DNA of 64,000 bases from an uncultured Tenacibaculum sp. (GTDB lineage: Bacteria; Bacteroidota; Bacteroidia; Flavobacteriales; Flavobacteriaceae): the NCBI GenBank assembly GCA_947501615.1, contig CANMWK010000019.1:1-64000 (forward strand), in the 5' to 3' direction. Numbering within the stretch: position 1 is the first letter of the stretch; every line of letters begins with the position of its first letter. Position numbers and translations under genes: made by a program. Shown here piece by piece: positions 10,372-19,345 of this stretch. The notes below the pieces were generated by a model. The model saw only the letters and a program-made list of their open reading frames with translations. It was not told the DNA's origin and ran no database searches.

Positions 10372-11142
10372 TTAATTCTTTAAAAATGCTGTAAAGTCTT
10401 CTATAAAAGAATATTCAGGATATTCACATGTCCTTGCATTTCCTTGTGGTCTATAAAATCTAGCAATAACTATATTGCCTTCTGTATTTGAATCTACTGT
10501 AGATTTTTCAATTACACAATCGTAATTAACATATGAATAATTTTCTGTAGCACTTGTTAACGGATGAGCTGAAGATATAAAATTAGGGTAATCAACTTGG
10601 AGCAATTCGTTACGTATTCCATTAGGAAAATATAATTCAATACAATGTGTATTTAATATAAAATCTATATAGAGCGAAAAAGAATCTTCTCCACGTAAAA
10701 GATATAAATCTGTTTCTAAAGTAGGAGGTTCTTCTTCTTCTGTGGGTCTACTACAACTTTGAAGCGGATTTACATAATGATGAATATATTCTTCTCTAAA
10801 TGCTTCTAAAAATGGATTTTCAGCTATAGTCCCTTGTAATAACTCCGATATATTAATTCGATCCAAAGAAACATGAAAGTTTTCATAGAAAATTCCTGAA
10901 AAATAAGAGCGTATATTTGGATGTTTTACATACGTTTTAGCAAACAAAAAAGCAACAGATTGCAATAATGTTTCATCATAATTTATGGGTAACTCCCCTA
11001 CATCTCTGGTGTTTTTATGTTGTAAACCTTCAACTTCATTAATGGTTTGAGAAGTATTTACATCAGTAACGACGTCTTGTTCTTGTGAACAGGATAAAAA
11101 AAGTAAAATGGATAGTAAACATCCTATACTAAGTCTAATCAT
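10372..11142 (-). CDS. Uncharacterised lipoprotein
   Basis: 256 residues, beginning with a lipoprotein signal peptide (MIRLSIGCLLSILLFLSC; lipidated Cys at 18). I do not recognise the rest. It has no cysteine cluster or repeat, is rich in acidic and aromatic residues, and has a short Glu/Pro stretch (EEEEPPTLE) midway. It follows the LytTR response-regulator gene on the same strand after a gap of 116 bp, so it could be co-transcribed or regulated by it, but that is inference. The start is fixed by the signal peptide. Confidence 0.6.
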   Translation of the reverse strand: MIRLSIGCLLSILLFLSCSQEQDVVTDVNTSQTINEVEGLQHKNTRDVGELPINYDETLLQSVAFLFAKTYVKHPNIRSYFSGIFYENFHVSLDRINISELLQGTIAENPFLEAFREEYIHHYVNPLQSCSRPTEEEEPPTLETDLYLLRGEDSFSLYIDFILNTHCIELYFPNGIRNELLQVDYPNFISSAHPLTSATENYSYVNYDCVIEKSTVDSNTEGNIVIARFYRPQGNARTCEYPEYSFIEDFTAFLKN

Positions 11143-11258
11143 AATTTATATTTTGGGTTTAAACTAAAAATTTAGTTGCTATCTAATTCATTATTTGTAT
11201 GAAAGCTATCTTTTATTTCATTAACGCAGGGTATAAATTCATTTTCGTTTATAACACC

Positions 11259-11999
11259 TTATTTAAAAATTTCCTGAATAATAGTATCTTTTCGTCTGCT
11301 AGACACTGGCACTTTATGGTCTTCATTAATGATTAAAAGTCCGTTTTTATTATACTGTATCACATGATTTTTATTAATCAGATACGATTTATGACATCGA
11401 ATAAAGACATCATTTGAAAGTAACTCTTCAATTGCTTTTATAGGCTTAGAAACTACTATTTTTGTATTCTTATTGGTATAAACTGTAGTATAGTTTCCTT
11501 CAGATTTACAATAATAAATATCATCTTCAAACACAATAAAAATATTCTCAAGTGTTTTTAAGATAATACGTTTTTTTGTAATAGTATTTGTAAAACGTTC
11601 TCTAGAAACCTCAATAGACTTTTCAGTAAAATTATCTTTATTACTATGTAATACCTTTACAACTGCCTCATTGAATTCTGATGTGTCTATAGGCTTAATA
11701 ATATAATCTAAAGCGCCTACTTTAATCGCTTTAATGGCATGATCGTCAAAACCAGTAATAAAAATCAAATTAAACTCTTTGTAATCGATCTGAGATAAAA
11801 TATCAAAACTAGTTCCATCTTTTAACTGAATATCTAGAAATAATAAATCTGGCTTTTGTTCTTTAATAAGTGCTACTCCATCTTTTACACTTCCTGCTTC
11901 TCCTACAATTTCTATTGTATCATTAAAATTAGTTACTAATTGTTCTCTTACAATTTCTCTAATATAAACCTCGTCATCAATTAGTATTGCTCTAATCAT
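11259..11999 (-). CDS. LytTR-family response regulator
   Basis: 246 residues. Receiver domain (about 1-120) with the acidic pocket D8/D9, phospho-acceptor D56 in LLFLDIQ, and a K in IIKPID. A LytTR DNA-binding domain follows (about 140-246), with the typical YYCKSEGNYT and RCHKSYLINKNHV segments. It binds DNA as the output partner of the sensor kinase encoded just upstream: the regulator's start overlaps the kinase's end by 8 bp (11992-11999), indicating translational coupling. Target genes are unknown; the lipoprotein gene downstream is the nearest candidate. Confidence 0.95.
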   Translation of the reverse strand: MIRAILIDDEVYIREIVREQLVTNFNDTIEIVGEAGSVKDGVALIKEQKPDLLFLDIQLKDGTSFDILSQIDYKEFNLIFITGFDDHAIKAIKVGALDYIIKPIDTSEFNEAVVKVLHSNKDNFTEKSIEVSRERFTNTITKKRIILKTLENIFIVFEDDIYYCKSEGNYTTVYTNKNTKIVVSKPIKAIEELLSNDVFIRCHKSYLINKNHVIQYNKNGLLIINEDHKVPVSSRRKDTIIQEIFK

Positions 12000-13884
12000 T
12001 ATTTGTCATTTTAAAGGGAATTAAAAACTTTACATACACACCTTTTTCTCCTTTTTTCAATTCTTTTTTATCTAATGTAATAATTTTTTGCTTGGTAACT
12101 TTTTGTATGAAATCAGCTATTAATGCTGTGGATACAGATGTTTTATTACTTTGTACATGATCTTGTACTCCTTTTCCATTATCTTCAATGGTACACTCTA
12201 TATATTTCTCCAATAATTTAAGTCGAATATAAATCTGACCCTTGTAAGTTATTCCAGAAAAACCATGTTCTATACTATTTTCTATAAAAGGCTGCATTAA
12301 CATTGGAGGAATATATAACAAGTCATCATCTTCAAAATTTTCCAATTCAATAGTATATTCAAAACTATCAGGAAACCTGAACAATTGCAATTCTAAATAC
12401 TTTTTCAATAGCTCTAACTCATCTTGAATTAACACATAATTTTGTAATGAATTACTTAACAATAAGCGTAATAATCTTGAAAATTTAGTCAAATAATTCA
12501 CTGCAATATCTTGATTCCCTCGAAATTGATTCTGAATTACAGCTAATGTATTAAATGAAAAATGAGAATTCATTTGGGAACGTAACAAACGTTGTTGCAT
12601 TTGTATCTCTTGACGTTCAAACGCATAATTTCTTTGACGATAAAATAAATAACCAATGCATAATAATAGTAGTATAATGCCTGAAAAAGCTAAAAGCTTA
12701 ATATTCCTAGATTCTAACTTCACATTAGTTACAACAGCTTTATTTTTTTCAGCGATAGCTTTCTTTTCTTTTTCATTGGCTAATTGCAATGCATAGAGTT
12801 TTTCGTTAATCTTTTTTTCTTGACGTTTTGTACTTTCTTTAATAAAAGTTTTATATTCTTTTAAAACCTCATTCTCATTTGTATTTGTTCTATATTTTAA
12901 CAGAAATTCATTTTCTTTAAAAAAAGCTAAATGCCCTTCTTTCGTATTTTTATTGAATAATTTTCGTGTTGAATCTAAATATTTCTGTGCTATTTTAATA
13001 TTATTACTCTTTAAATAGGCCTCTGTAATATTATTGTATGCTTCTATTAAATTATTAGTAAAGTCTATTTTACTTTCATGTCCTTTAATTTCTATTTCTT
13101 TCTTTTTTGTGTATTGAATTACTTTCTTATAATAAAAAATTGCTTTATTAAAGTCGTTATTATAAAAATTTAATACTCCATATCTTCTATAGATCTGACG
13201 TTTTGAATCAATACTACAATCTACAGTTAGCAAGCTATCTAACAATTGAGTCGCTTTTTTTTTCTTCTTTAAATAGTATGAAAAAATTCTTGATTTTGCT
13301 ACTGATGTAATGACATACATATCGATATTTCCTATCTCCTTAGCTATCTTTAATACTTTATTATGGTACTGTAATGCTTCTTTATATTTTCCGAAACGTA
13401 AACTTTTTCTTGCAATATAATTGTAAGCATAGATTACATCATGCTTAAACCTTCTTTGATCAGAAATAGCTATAAAATCTTGTGCTATACTAATTCCGTT
13501 AGCTATATTCCCTTTAAGATTTTCCATTTCCCAAGCATTCCGATAAAATTCAATAGTTCTTGAACTTTCGTTTGGTTTTTTCACCAAAGCTATAGTTTTA
13601 TAGAAATAATGCCTAGCAGAATCGAGGTTGTTATTTCTCTTGAAATAATTCCCTTTCAAAAATAAGTTTTCTAACAAAAGTGAGTCCTTAATTTCTGGGG
13701 TATTACTAAGAATTTTTGATGCCTTATCTACATAAAAAAGCACTGAATCTTTGCTCGTTTTTTTGGCTTTTTTTTGAAGAGATTCAACCACGTTTGTCTT
13801 ATACTCAATTGATTTTAAATTGATGGTATCAGTACAGCCAATAAAAAGAAAAATAAAAAATAAAAAAACTCCTGTTCCCCTCAT
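11992..13884 (-). CDS. TPR sensor histidine kinase, LytS type
   Basis: 630 residues. The N-terminus reads as a lipoprotein signal (hydrophobic run then LFIGC, Cys at 17). A helical TPR-like sensor region follows (about 40-380), a coiled-coil-like KEKKAIAEKN stretch, one transmembrane helix (about 395-415, LLAFSGIILLLLCIGYLF), then a His_kinase/HATPase module. The phospho-acceptor is H441 in NSHFSFN (family consensus HFLFN), followed by the N-box NSIEHGF and the DNGKG ATP-binding loop. Such periplasmic-TPR kinases pair with LytTR regulators, as here. A TAnnTTTG element sits 20 bp before the ATG. The stimulus is unknown. Confidence 0.9.
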   Translation of the reverse strand: MRGTGVFLFFIFLFIGCTDTINLKSIEYKTNVVESLQKKAKKTSKDSVLFYVDKASKILSNTPEIKDSLLLENLFLKGNYFKRNNNLDSARHYFYKTIALVKKPNESSRTIEFYRNAWEMENLKGNIANGISIAQDFIAISDQRRFKHDVIYAYNYIARKSLRFGKYKEALQYHNKVLKIAKEIGNIDMYVITSVAKSRIFSYYLKKKKKATQLLDSLLTVDCSIDSKRQIYRRYGVLNFYNNDFNKAIFYYKKVIQYTKKKEIEIKGHESKIDFTNNLIEAYNNITEAYLKSNNIKIAQKYLDSTRKLFNKNTKEGHLAFFKENEFLLKYRTNTNENEVLKEYKTFIKESTKRQEKKINEKLYALQLANEKEKKAIAEKNKAVVTNVKLESRNIKLLAFSGIILLLLCIGYLFYRQRNYAFERQEIQMQQRLLRSQMNSHFSFNTLAVIQNQFRGNQDIAVNYLTKFSRLLRLLLSNSLQNYVLIQDELELLKKYLELQLFRFPDSFEYTIELENFEDDDLLYIPPMLMQPFIENSIEHGFSGITYKGQIYIRLKLLEKYIECTIEDNGKGVQDHVQSNKTSVSTALIADFIQKVTKQKIITLDKKELKKGEKGVYVKFLIPFKMTNND

Positions 13885-13904
13885 CGAATAACTTTACATT
13901 ATAT

Positions 13905-13912
13905 CAAAGTTA
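13905..13912 (-). promoter_or_regulatory. -7 promoter element for the kinase/regulator pair
   Basis: Minus-strand TAACTTTG fits the Bacteroidota -7 consensus TAnnTTTG and would start transcription about 15 nt before the kinase ATG. No clear TTG -33 element is at the usual spacing. Confidence 0.5.
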
Positions 13913-14005
13913 ATTTTTTTTAATGGAATCTTCCTAAATATTAACGTTCGTATACTTTTATTGTATCTATTTTCATTAACTATATAGTTCAATTTGTATA
14001 AAAAA

Positions 14006-14024
14006 GGCTCGCTAATTGCGAGCC
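14006..14024 (-). terminator. Terminator of the GH92-asparaginase-permease operon
   Basis: GC-rich 7-bp stem GGCTCGC/GCGAGCC with a 5-nt loop, followed on the minus strand by TTTTTTAT. It lies 25 bp past the permease stop codon and closes the minus-strand N-glycan genes. Confidence 0.85.
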
Positions 14025-14049
14025 TAAAATTTACGTATATAAATAAGCA

Positions 14050-15366
14050 TTAGTTTTTGACTAATGATTTTGTTTTTCCAAAATACCAGATGTACGCATA
14101 ACAAATTAATGTAAGGATAAATGCCGATTTAAATCCAAAACGATCAATTAGTCCACCAAAAATAAAAGGCACAATGGCTCCACCTACAATTGCCATACAC
14201 AACAATCCTGAAGCTTGTGCTTTTAGATCTCCTAATCCCTCTAAACTCAATGTGAAAATAGTTGGGAACATGATAGAATTAAATAATCCTACAGCTAAAA
14301 TTGACCACATAGAAATTAGTCCTGTAGTAGCTATAGAAATTAAAATCATAGTCATAGCTAGAATTGCAAAAATCCCTAAAACTTTACCTGGAGAAATAAT
14401 TTTTGTCAAATACGCTCCTATAAAACGTCCAATCATTGCTCCACCCCAATAGAAAATCACAAAAATCCCTAATAAAGATTTCGGATCAGAATTTGAAAAT
14501 GTTTTATTAAAAACACTAGCAATAGTATTTGCAATATTCATCATCGTTTCATGCTGAGAAATAATAGTCGCTAATTTCATATCTTCGAAATAATTCACTA
14601 AAAAACTTCCAATAGAAACTTCTGCTCCAACGTAAACAAAGATTCCTAAGGCTCCAAGTAACATTACTTTGTTATTCAGTAATGATAAATAGCCTCCTTT
14701 CGGACTTTCTTCCATCACTTTTGGTAACTTTATAAATGAAAAAACCAAAGCTAAAACTCCAATAAAACCTGCAATAAATAAAAATGGTGTTTGTACTGTA
14801 GCTGCTTCTGCTGCATAGTATTCTGTTTTAGCAACTTCTGATAATTGCTCAATTTCTTCAGATGTTTTTACAGTATCACTTAATAAGAATAAAGCTCCTA
14901 CTATTGGTGCTATTGTGGTTCCTAAAGAATTAAATGCTTGTGATAAATTTAATCTACTTGATGCTCCATTTTCACTTCCTAATAAAGCTACATATGGATT
15001 TGCAGCTACTTGTAATACTGTAATTCCACCAGCTAATGTAAAATACCCTGTTAAAAACACAAAGAAACTTCTATATGAAGAAGCTGGGTAAAACAACAAA
15101 CAACCTAAAGCCATTATAGTTAACCCTAAAACAATTCCTTTTTTGTAACCAATTTTACTTAATAGTTTACCTGCTGGAACAGATACCACAAAGAAAGCTG
15201 TAAAAAAAGCAAACTGTACCAATACTGTTTTTGCAAAAGACATTTCGAAAACATCCTTTAAACGAGGTACTAAAGAATCTACCAGTACAGTGATGAATCC
15301 CCATAAAAAGAATAAAGTGGTTAAAAATATAAAAGCTGTTTTGTAAGATTTATTGGTTGTTGTCAT
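14050..15366 (-). CDS. Sugar MFS permease (FucP/NagP type)
   Basis: 438 residues with about 12 hydrophobic helices. It opens with a FucP-family signature (LTTLFFLWGFITVLVDSLVP) and shows QVAANPYVALLG and NLSQAFNSLGT segments typical of Bacteroidota sugar:proton symporters. It lies 3 bp downstream of the glycosylasparaginase gene and ends at a strong terminator. With GH92, GH20 and glycosylasparaginase beside it, the likely cargo is N-acetylglucosamine or mannose released from N-glycans. NagP-like GlcNAc transport is the best guess; fucose cannot be excluded from sequence. It would sit in the inner membrane. Confidence 0.88.
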   Translation of the reverse strand: MTTTNKSYKTAFIFLTTLFFLWGFITVLVDSLVPRLKDVFEMSFAKTVLVQFAFFTAFFVVSVPAGKLLSKIGYKKGIVLGLTIMALGCLLFYPASSYRSFFVFLTGYFTLAGGITVLQVAANPYVALLGSENGASSRLNLSQAFNSLGTTIAPIVGALFLLSDTVKTSEEIEQLSEVAKTEYYAAEAATVQTPFLFIAGFIGVLALVFSFIKLPKVMEESPKGGYLSLLNNKVMLLGALGIFVYVGAEVSIGSFLVNYFEDMKLATIISQHETMMNIANTIASVFNKTFSNSDPKSLLGIFVIFYWGGAMIGRFIGAYLTKIISPGKVLGIFAILAMTMILISIATTGLISMWSILAVGLFNSIMFPTIFTLSLEGLGDLKAQASGLLCMAIVGGAIVPFIFGGLIDRFGFKSAFILTLICYAYIWYFGKTKSLVKN

Positions 15367-15369
15367 AAA

Positions 15370-16365
15370 TTATGATTTGTCTTTTAAATAAAAATCTGAT
15401 TTAATGTTTTTGTATCCGTTATTATCAAACTTGCTATAACTAAACCATTCATGAATAGCATAACTTCCTATTTCTCCTTTCTTATTCATTGCGATGTAAC
15501 AAACTTGAAAATTTTTAAAATCGCTATTAGGCTTTGTTACAATTCTTTTAATCGCTTCTTCACAAGCTTGTTGTGGTGACATTCCTTGTCGCATTAATTC
15601 TACAATTAAAAAACTTCCTACTGTTTTTAAAACTTCTTCACCTAAACCTGTAGCTACAGCTCCGCCAACTTCATTATCGATAAATAATCCAGATCCAATA
15701 ATTGGTGAATCACCTATTCTACCTCTTAGTTTATAAGCTAAACCACTTGTTGTACATGCTCCTGAAAGATTTCCTTCTGAATCCATTGCTAACATTCCAA
15801 TGGTATCGTGATTTTCAATATTAATTATCGGTTTGTATTCTGATTTCACTTTCCATTCTTCCCAAGCTTTTTTAGAATCTTCTGTTAAAAGATCTTCTTT
15901 TGGAAAACCTTTTGAAACCGCAAACTGCTCTGCTCCTTTTCCCGATAATAATACATGTGGTGTATCTTCCATAACTTTTCTTGCCACAGAAATTACATGC
16001 TTAATATTTTCTACACCAACTACAGCTCCGTAATCACCTTTTTCATTCATAATACAAGCATCTAAAGTCACAAAACCATCTCGATCTGGTAATCCCCCAA
16101 TTCCTACGGTTTGATTCTTAGGGTTTGCTTCTTCTACTCTACATCCTTGTTCAACCGCATCTAGAGCTGTTCCTCCATTTTGTAAAACTTTGGCAGCAGC
16201 ATTTACAGCATCTGGTGTGTTCCAAGTAGCAATTACTAAAGGTTTATTTACAGTGGTGACTGTTTGAACTTTTACTGGCTCTTCAGGCTTGTTTTCTGTT
16301 TTACAACCTGTAATTAATACAGTAGCTAACAAACCTACACTAAATAACGTTGCTTTATTTATCAT
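15370..16365 (-). CDS. Glycosylasparaginase-like Ntn hydrolase (lipoprotein)
   Basis: 331 residues of the N4-(beta-N-acetylglucosaminyl)-asparaginase family, which cuts the GlcNAc-Asn link of N-glycoproteins. A lipobox (LITGC, Cys at about 21) predicts membrane anchoring. The family's autocleavage site, where the new N-terminal Thr is the nucleophile, is visible in NHDTIGMLAMD. Substrate-side motifs RGRIGDSPIIGSGLF and GEEVL are also present. It lies between GH92 (19-bp gap) and the permease (3-bp gap), so it is in one operon with them. Plain isoaspartyl peptidase activity is the alternative; the glycosidase context favours glycosylasparaginase. Confidence 0.88.
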   Translation of the reverse strand: MINKATLFSVGLLATVLITGCKTENKPEEPVKVQTVTTVNKPLVIATWNTPDAVNAAAKVLQNGGTALDAVEQGCRVEEANPKNQTVGIGGLPDRDGFVTLDACIMNEKGDYGAVVGVENIKHVISVARKVMEDTPHVLLSGKGAEQFAVSKGFPKEDLLTEDSKKAWEEWKVKSEYKPIINIENHDTIGMLAMDSEGNLSGACTTSGLAYKLRGRIGDSPIIGSGLFIDNEVGGAVATGLGEEVLKTVGSFLIVELMRQGMSPQQACEEAIKRIVTKPNSDFKNFQVCYIAMNKKGEIGSYAIHEWFSYSKFDNNGYKNIKSDFYLKDKS

Positions 16366-16384
16366 TTTTCTTCCTTTAGTTCTA

Positions 16385-19306
16385 TTATTTTATCATTATT
16401 TCATCAATAAATATCCAAGACTTACCATTATGCTTGTATCCTAAATGCCATTCTGGTAAATCACCTAATTTTTTAGCTACAACTTTTACATATCTTGTAG
16501 CACTTCCTTTTAAATGGATGGTTACCTCTTTGATACTAATATCTTCTTTAGGTTTTGCTGAATCAATTTTTAAATCTGCTACTTGCTTGTATGTTTTTCC
16601 ATCTACAGAAGTATAATATGAAACTGATGTTGGTAAGAATATCCAACTACGTTGATCTTCTAAATAATTTGTACTAATACTTTCAACCCACTTTTCTTTT
16701 CCTAAATCGACAGTTGCAACTACATCTACATTAGAATATCCTTGCCAAGTTCCAGTTCTAAAATCTCTCGCTCCTTTTATTCCATCGATGAGTGCATGAT
16801 CACCTCCAGCATTATATTGATTTGCATATGCTGTTTCTAAAGAAATTTTAATATTCGGATCAATTTTCACAAAGTTTGTTTCAATAACTGCACTTTTAGT
16901 CTCTCCTATTTTTGAATAAGCTGATAATTTTGTTTTTTCTGAAAGCTGAATTGGTTGTTCATATTTTTTAAATTCTCCATCATTTAATTTGAAATATACC
17001 TCAGCATTTGTGTCAGCATTCGCTAATACAACTTGGGTATTTCCTTTAAAAGCCACTTCTCCTTTTTCTATGAATGGAGCAGGAACAATTAAATAATCTT
17101 CTATACTACTCTTTGGTAAAGCATTTTCTTGAGTTCCCCAATTACTTGGTGAATTTGTCATTTCAAATTCTAAAGAACCTCCGTTTACAATTTCATTATG
17201 TGTAATAAAAGTTCGATCTAAAGTTTTACCATTTAATCTCGCGCTTTTAATGTATTTATTTTCTGCATTAATTCCTTCAGCAACTACTGTAAATGTTTTA
17301 CCATTTTCTAAATGAATTGTAGCCTTTTTAAGTAATGGTGTACCAATAATATATTCGTTTGAACCTGGCGTAACAGGATAAAATCCTAACGAACTAAAAA
17401 TATACCAAGCACTCATTTGTCCGCAATCTTCATTTCCAGAAATACCATCTGGAGCATTTGTGTATTGCTCTGTTAAAATTTGATATATCTTCTCTTGCGT
17501 TTTACTTGGTTTCCCTACATAATTGTACAAATACGCCATATGATGACTTGGCTCATTTCCATGTGCATACTGACCAATTAATCCGGTAATATCTTTCTGA
17601 TGACGACCAGAAGTATTTGATTCAGCATCAAAAAGTGTATCTAAATTCTTTTCTAAAACAGAAACTCCACCTAATAATTTTATATATCCTGAAACATCTT
17701 GAGGAACATAGTTACTGTATTGCCAAGCATTCGCTTCTGTATAATTGAAGTTTACTTCGTACGGATCGAAAGGTGCAAACCAAGTATTTCTGAATCGTCC
17801 TCTCATAAATTGTGTTTTCGGATCAAAGATATTCTTGTAATACTGTGCGCGTTGAATATATTCTTTATAATCTTCTTCTTTTCCCATTTGTTTAGCCATC
17901 TGAGCGATGGTCCAATCGTCGTAAGCATATTCTAATGTTTTAGAAACTGACTCACTTTCTTCTTCCACAGGAATATATCCTAAAGATTTATATGACCTTA
18001 ATCCTAATTTATCTCTTGTCGCAGAATGTTTCATTGCTTGTAAAGCTTTTTCAGCATCGTAATCTTTAATTCCTTTTAAATATGCATCTGCAATTACTGG
18101 AACGGCATGATAACCAATCATACAACCCGTATAATTTGCTGATAAATCCCAAATTGGCATAATACCACCTTCATCATACTTTGCTAAAAATGTATTGATG
18201 AAATCATTCGTTCTATCTTGCTCAATAATCGTATATAATGGATGGGTTGCACGATAGGTATCCCAAAGAGAGAAAACCGTATAATAATCGAAATCTTTCG
18301 TCTCATGAATTTTTAAATCCATTCCTCTATAACGACCATCAACGTCTTGATATAAATTCGGAGCAATCATTGTGTGATACATCGATGTATAGAAATTGAC
18401 TTTATAATCTTCGTTATCACTTTCAACAACTATTTTTCTTAATTGCTTTTCCCAAGTTTCTTGAGCTTCTTTTTTAATTACTGAAAAAGTTTTATTTCCT
18501 ATTTCTTGTGCTAAATTCTTTTTCGCTCCTTCAATATCTACAGCTGAAATTCCTATTTTAACATAAACTGGTTCATTATTTGGGTTAACTAGTTTAAAAG
18601 CATAACGTTCAGCGTTTTTTTGTGCATAATGTTCAAAACTGGTATCGATAGGATGTGAAAGTTGAATTGAGTAAAATAACTTTTGATCTGTAGCCCAAGC
18701 TTTTGAACTTCTACTACCTTCTAATTCAGTATTAGAAACTATTTCTAAAGAAGCATTTAACAATTCATCCCTATGTTCTAAATCTAAAACAACTACTTGG
18801 TTTTCAGCAGAAGGAAACTGATACTTATGCATTCCGCTACGTTTAGCAACAGTAAGTTCAACATCAATATCAGTATCATCTAAATATACTTTGTAAAACC
18901 CTGGTTCAGCTTTTTCTTTATCATGTGAGAATTTAGAACGATAACCTTCTTTACCATCTGCTCCATTATTAAAAGTTACTTTATTTGTAGGCATCAATAA
19001 AATATCTCCATAATCAGAAACACCAGTTCCGCTTAAGTGTGTGTGCGAAAATCCGTAAATATATGTATCTGAATAATGATAACCAGAACAACCGTCCCAA
19101 CCATCCAAGCGTGTATCTGGACTTAATTGCATCATTCCAAAAGGCATTGTTGCTCCCGGATATGTATGTCCATGACCACCAGTTCCGATAAAAGGATTAA
19201 CATAAGTTAATAACGATTTTGTATCTTGTGCAAGAGAAACATCTCGCTTTTTACAACTAATAATTGAAAAAATAACTAGTATAAATATCAGTTTACTAAA
19301 ATTCAT
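16385..19306 (-). CDS. GH92 alpha-mannosidase lipoprotein with C-terminal F5/8 domain
   Basis: 973 residues. Lipoprotein signal (FSIISC, Cys at 18), then a full GH92 catalytic region (about 30-755): N-terminal YVNPFIGTGGHGHTYPGAT, the RATHPLYT segment and the hallmark GNEDCGQMSAWYIFSS, which carries catalytic and calcium-site residues. GH92 enzymes are calcium-dependent exo-alpha-mannosidases acting on high-mannose N-glycans. After it come a chitobiase-type C-terminal domain (about 755-830) and an F5/8 (discoidin) domain (about 835-973). The GH20 protein encoded divergently carries the same two C-terminal modules. First gene of the minus-strand operon. Confidence 0.93.
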   Translation of the reverse strand: MNFSKLIFILVIFSIISCKKRDVSLAQDTKSLLTYVNPFIGTGGHGHTYPGATMPFGMMQLSPDTRLDGWDGCSGYHYSDTYIYGFSHTHLSGTGVSDYGDILLMPTNKVTFNNGADGKEGYRSKFSHDKEKAEPGFYKVYLDDTDIDVELTVAKRSGMHKYQFPSAENQVVVLDLEHRDELLNASLEIVSNTELEGSRSSKAWATDQKLFYSIQLSHPIDTSFEHYAQKNAERYAFKLVNPNNEPVYVKIGISAVDIEGAKKNLAQEIGNKTFSVIKKEAQETWEKQLRKIVVESDNEDYKVNFYTSMYHTMIAPNLYQDVDGRYRGMDLKIHETKDFDYYTVFSLWDTYRATHPLYTIIEQDRTNDFINTFLAKYDEGGIMPIWDLSANYTGCMIGYHAVPVIADAYLKGIKDYDAEKALQAMKHSATRDKLGLRSYKSLGYIPVEEESESVSKTLEYAYDDWTIAQMAKQMGKEEDYKEYIQRAQYYKNIFDPKTQFMRGRFRNTWFAPFDPYEVNFNYTEANAWQYSNYVPQDVSGYIKLLGGVSVLEKNLDTLFDAESNTSGRHQKDITGLIGQYAHGNEPSHHMAYLYNYVGKPSKTQEKIYQILTEQYTNAPDGISGNEDCGQMSAWYIFSSLGFYPVTPGSNEYIIGTPLLKKATIHLENGKTFTVVAEGINAENKYIKSARLNGKTLDRTFITHNEIVNGGSLEFEMTNSPSNWGTQENALPKSSIEDYLIVPAPFIEKGEVAFKGNTQVVLANADTNAEVYFKLNDGEFKKYEQPIQLSEKTKLSAYSKIGETKSAVIETNFVKIDPNIKISLETAYANQYNAGGDHALIDGIKGARDFRTGTWQGYSNVDVVATVDLGKEKWVESISTNYLEDQRSWIFLPTSVSYYTSVDGKTYKQVADLKIDSAKPKEDISIKEVTIHLKGSATRYVKVVAKKLGDLPEWHLGYKHNGKSWIFIDEIMIK

Positions 19307-19345
19307 TTGGTTTTGTTGTTATTTTGAAAATTCTAAGATAATAAA

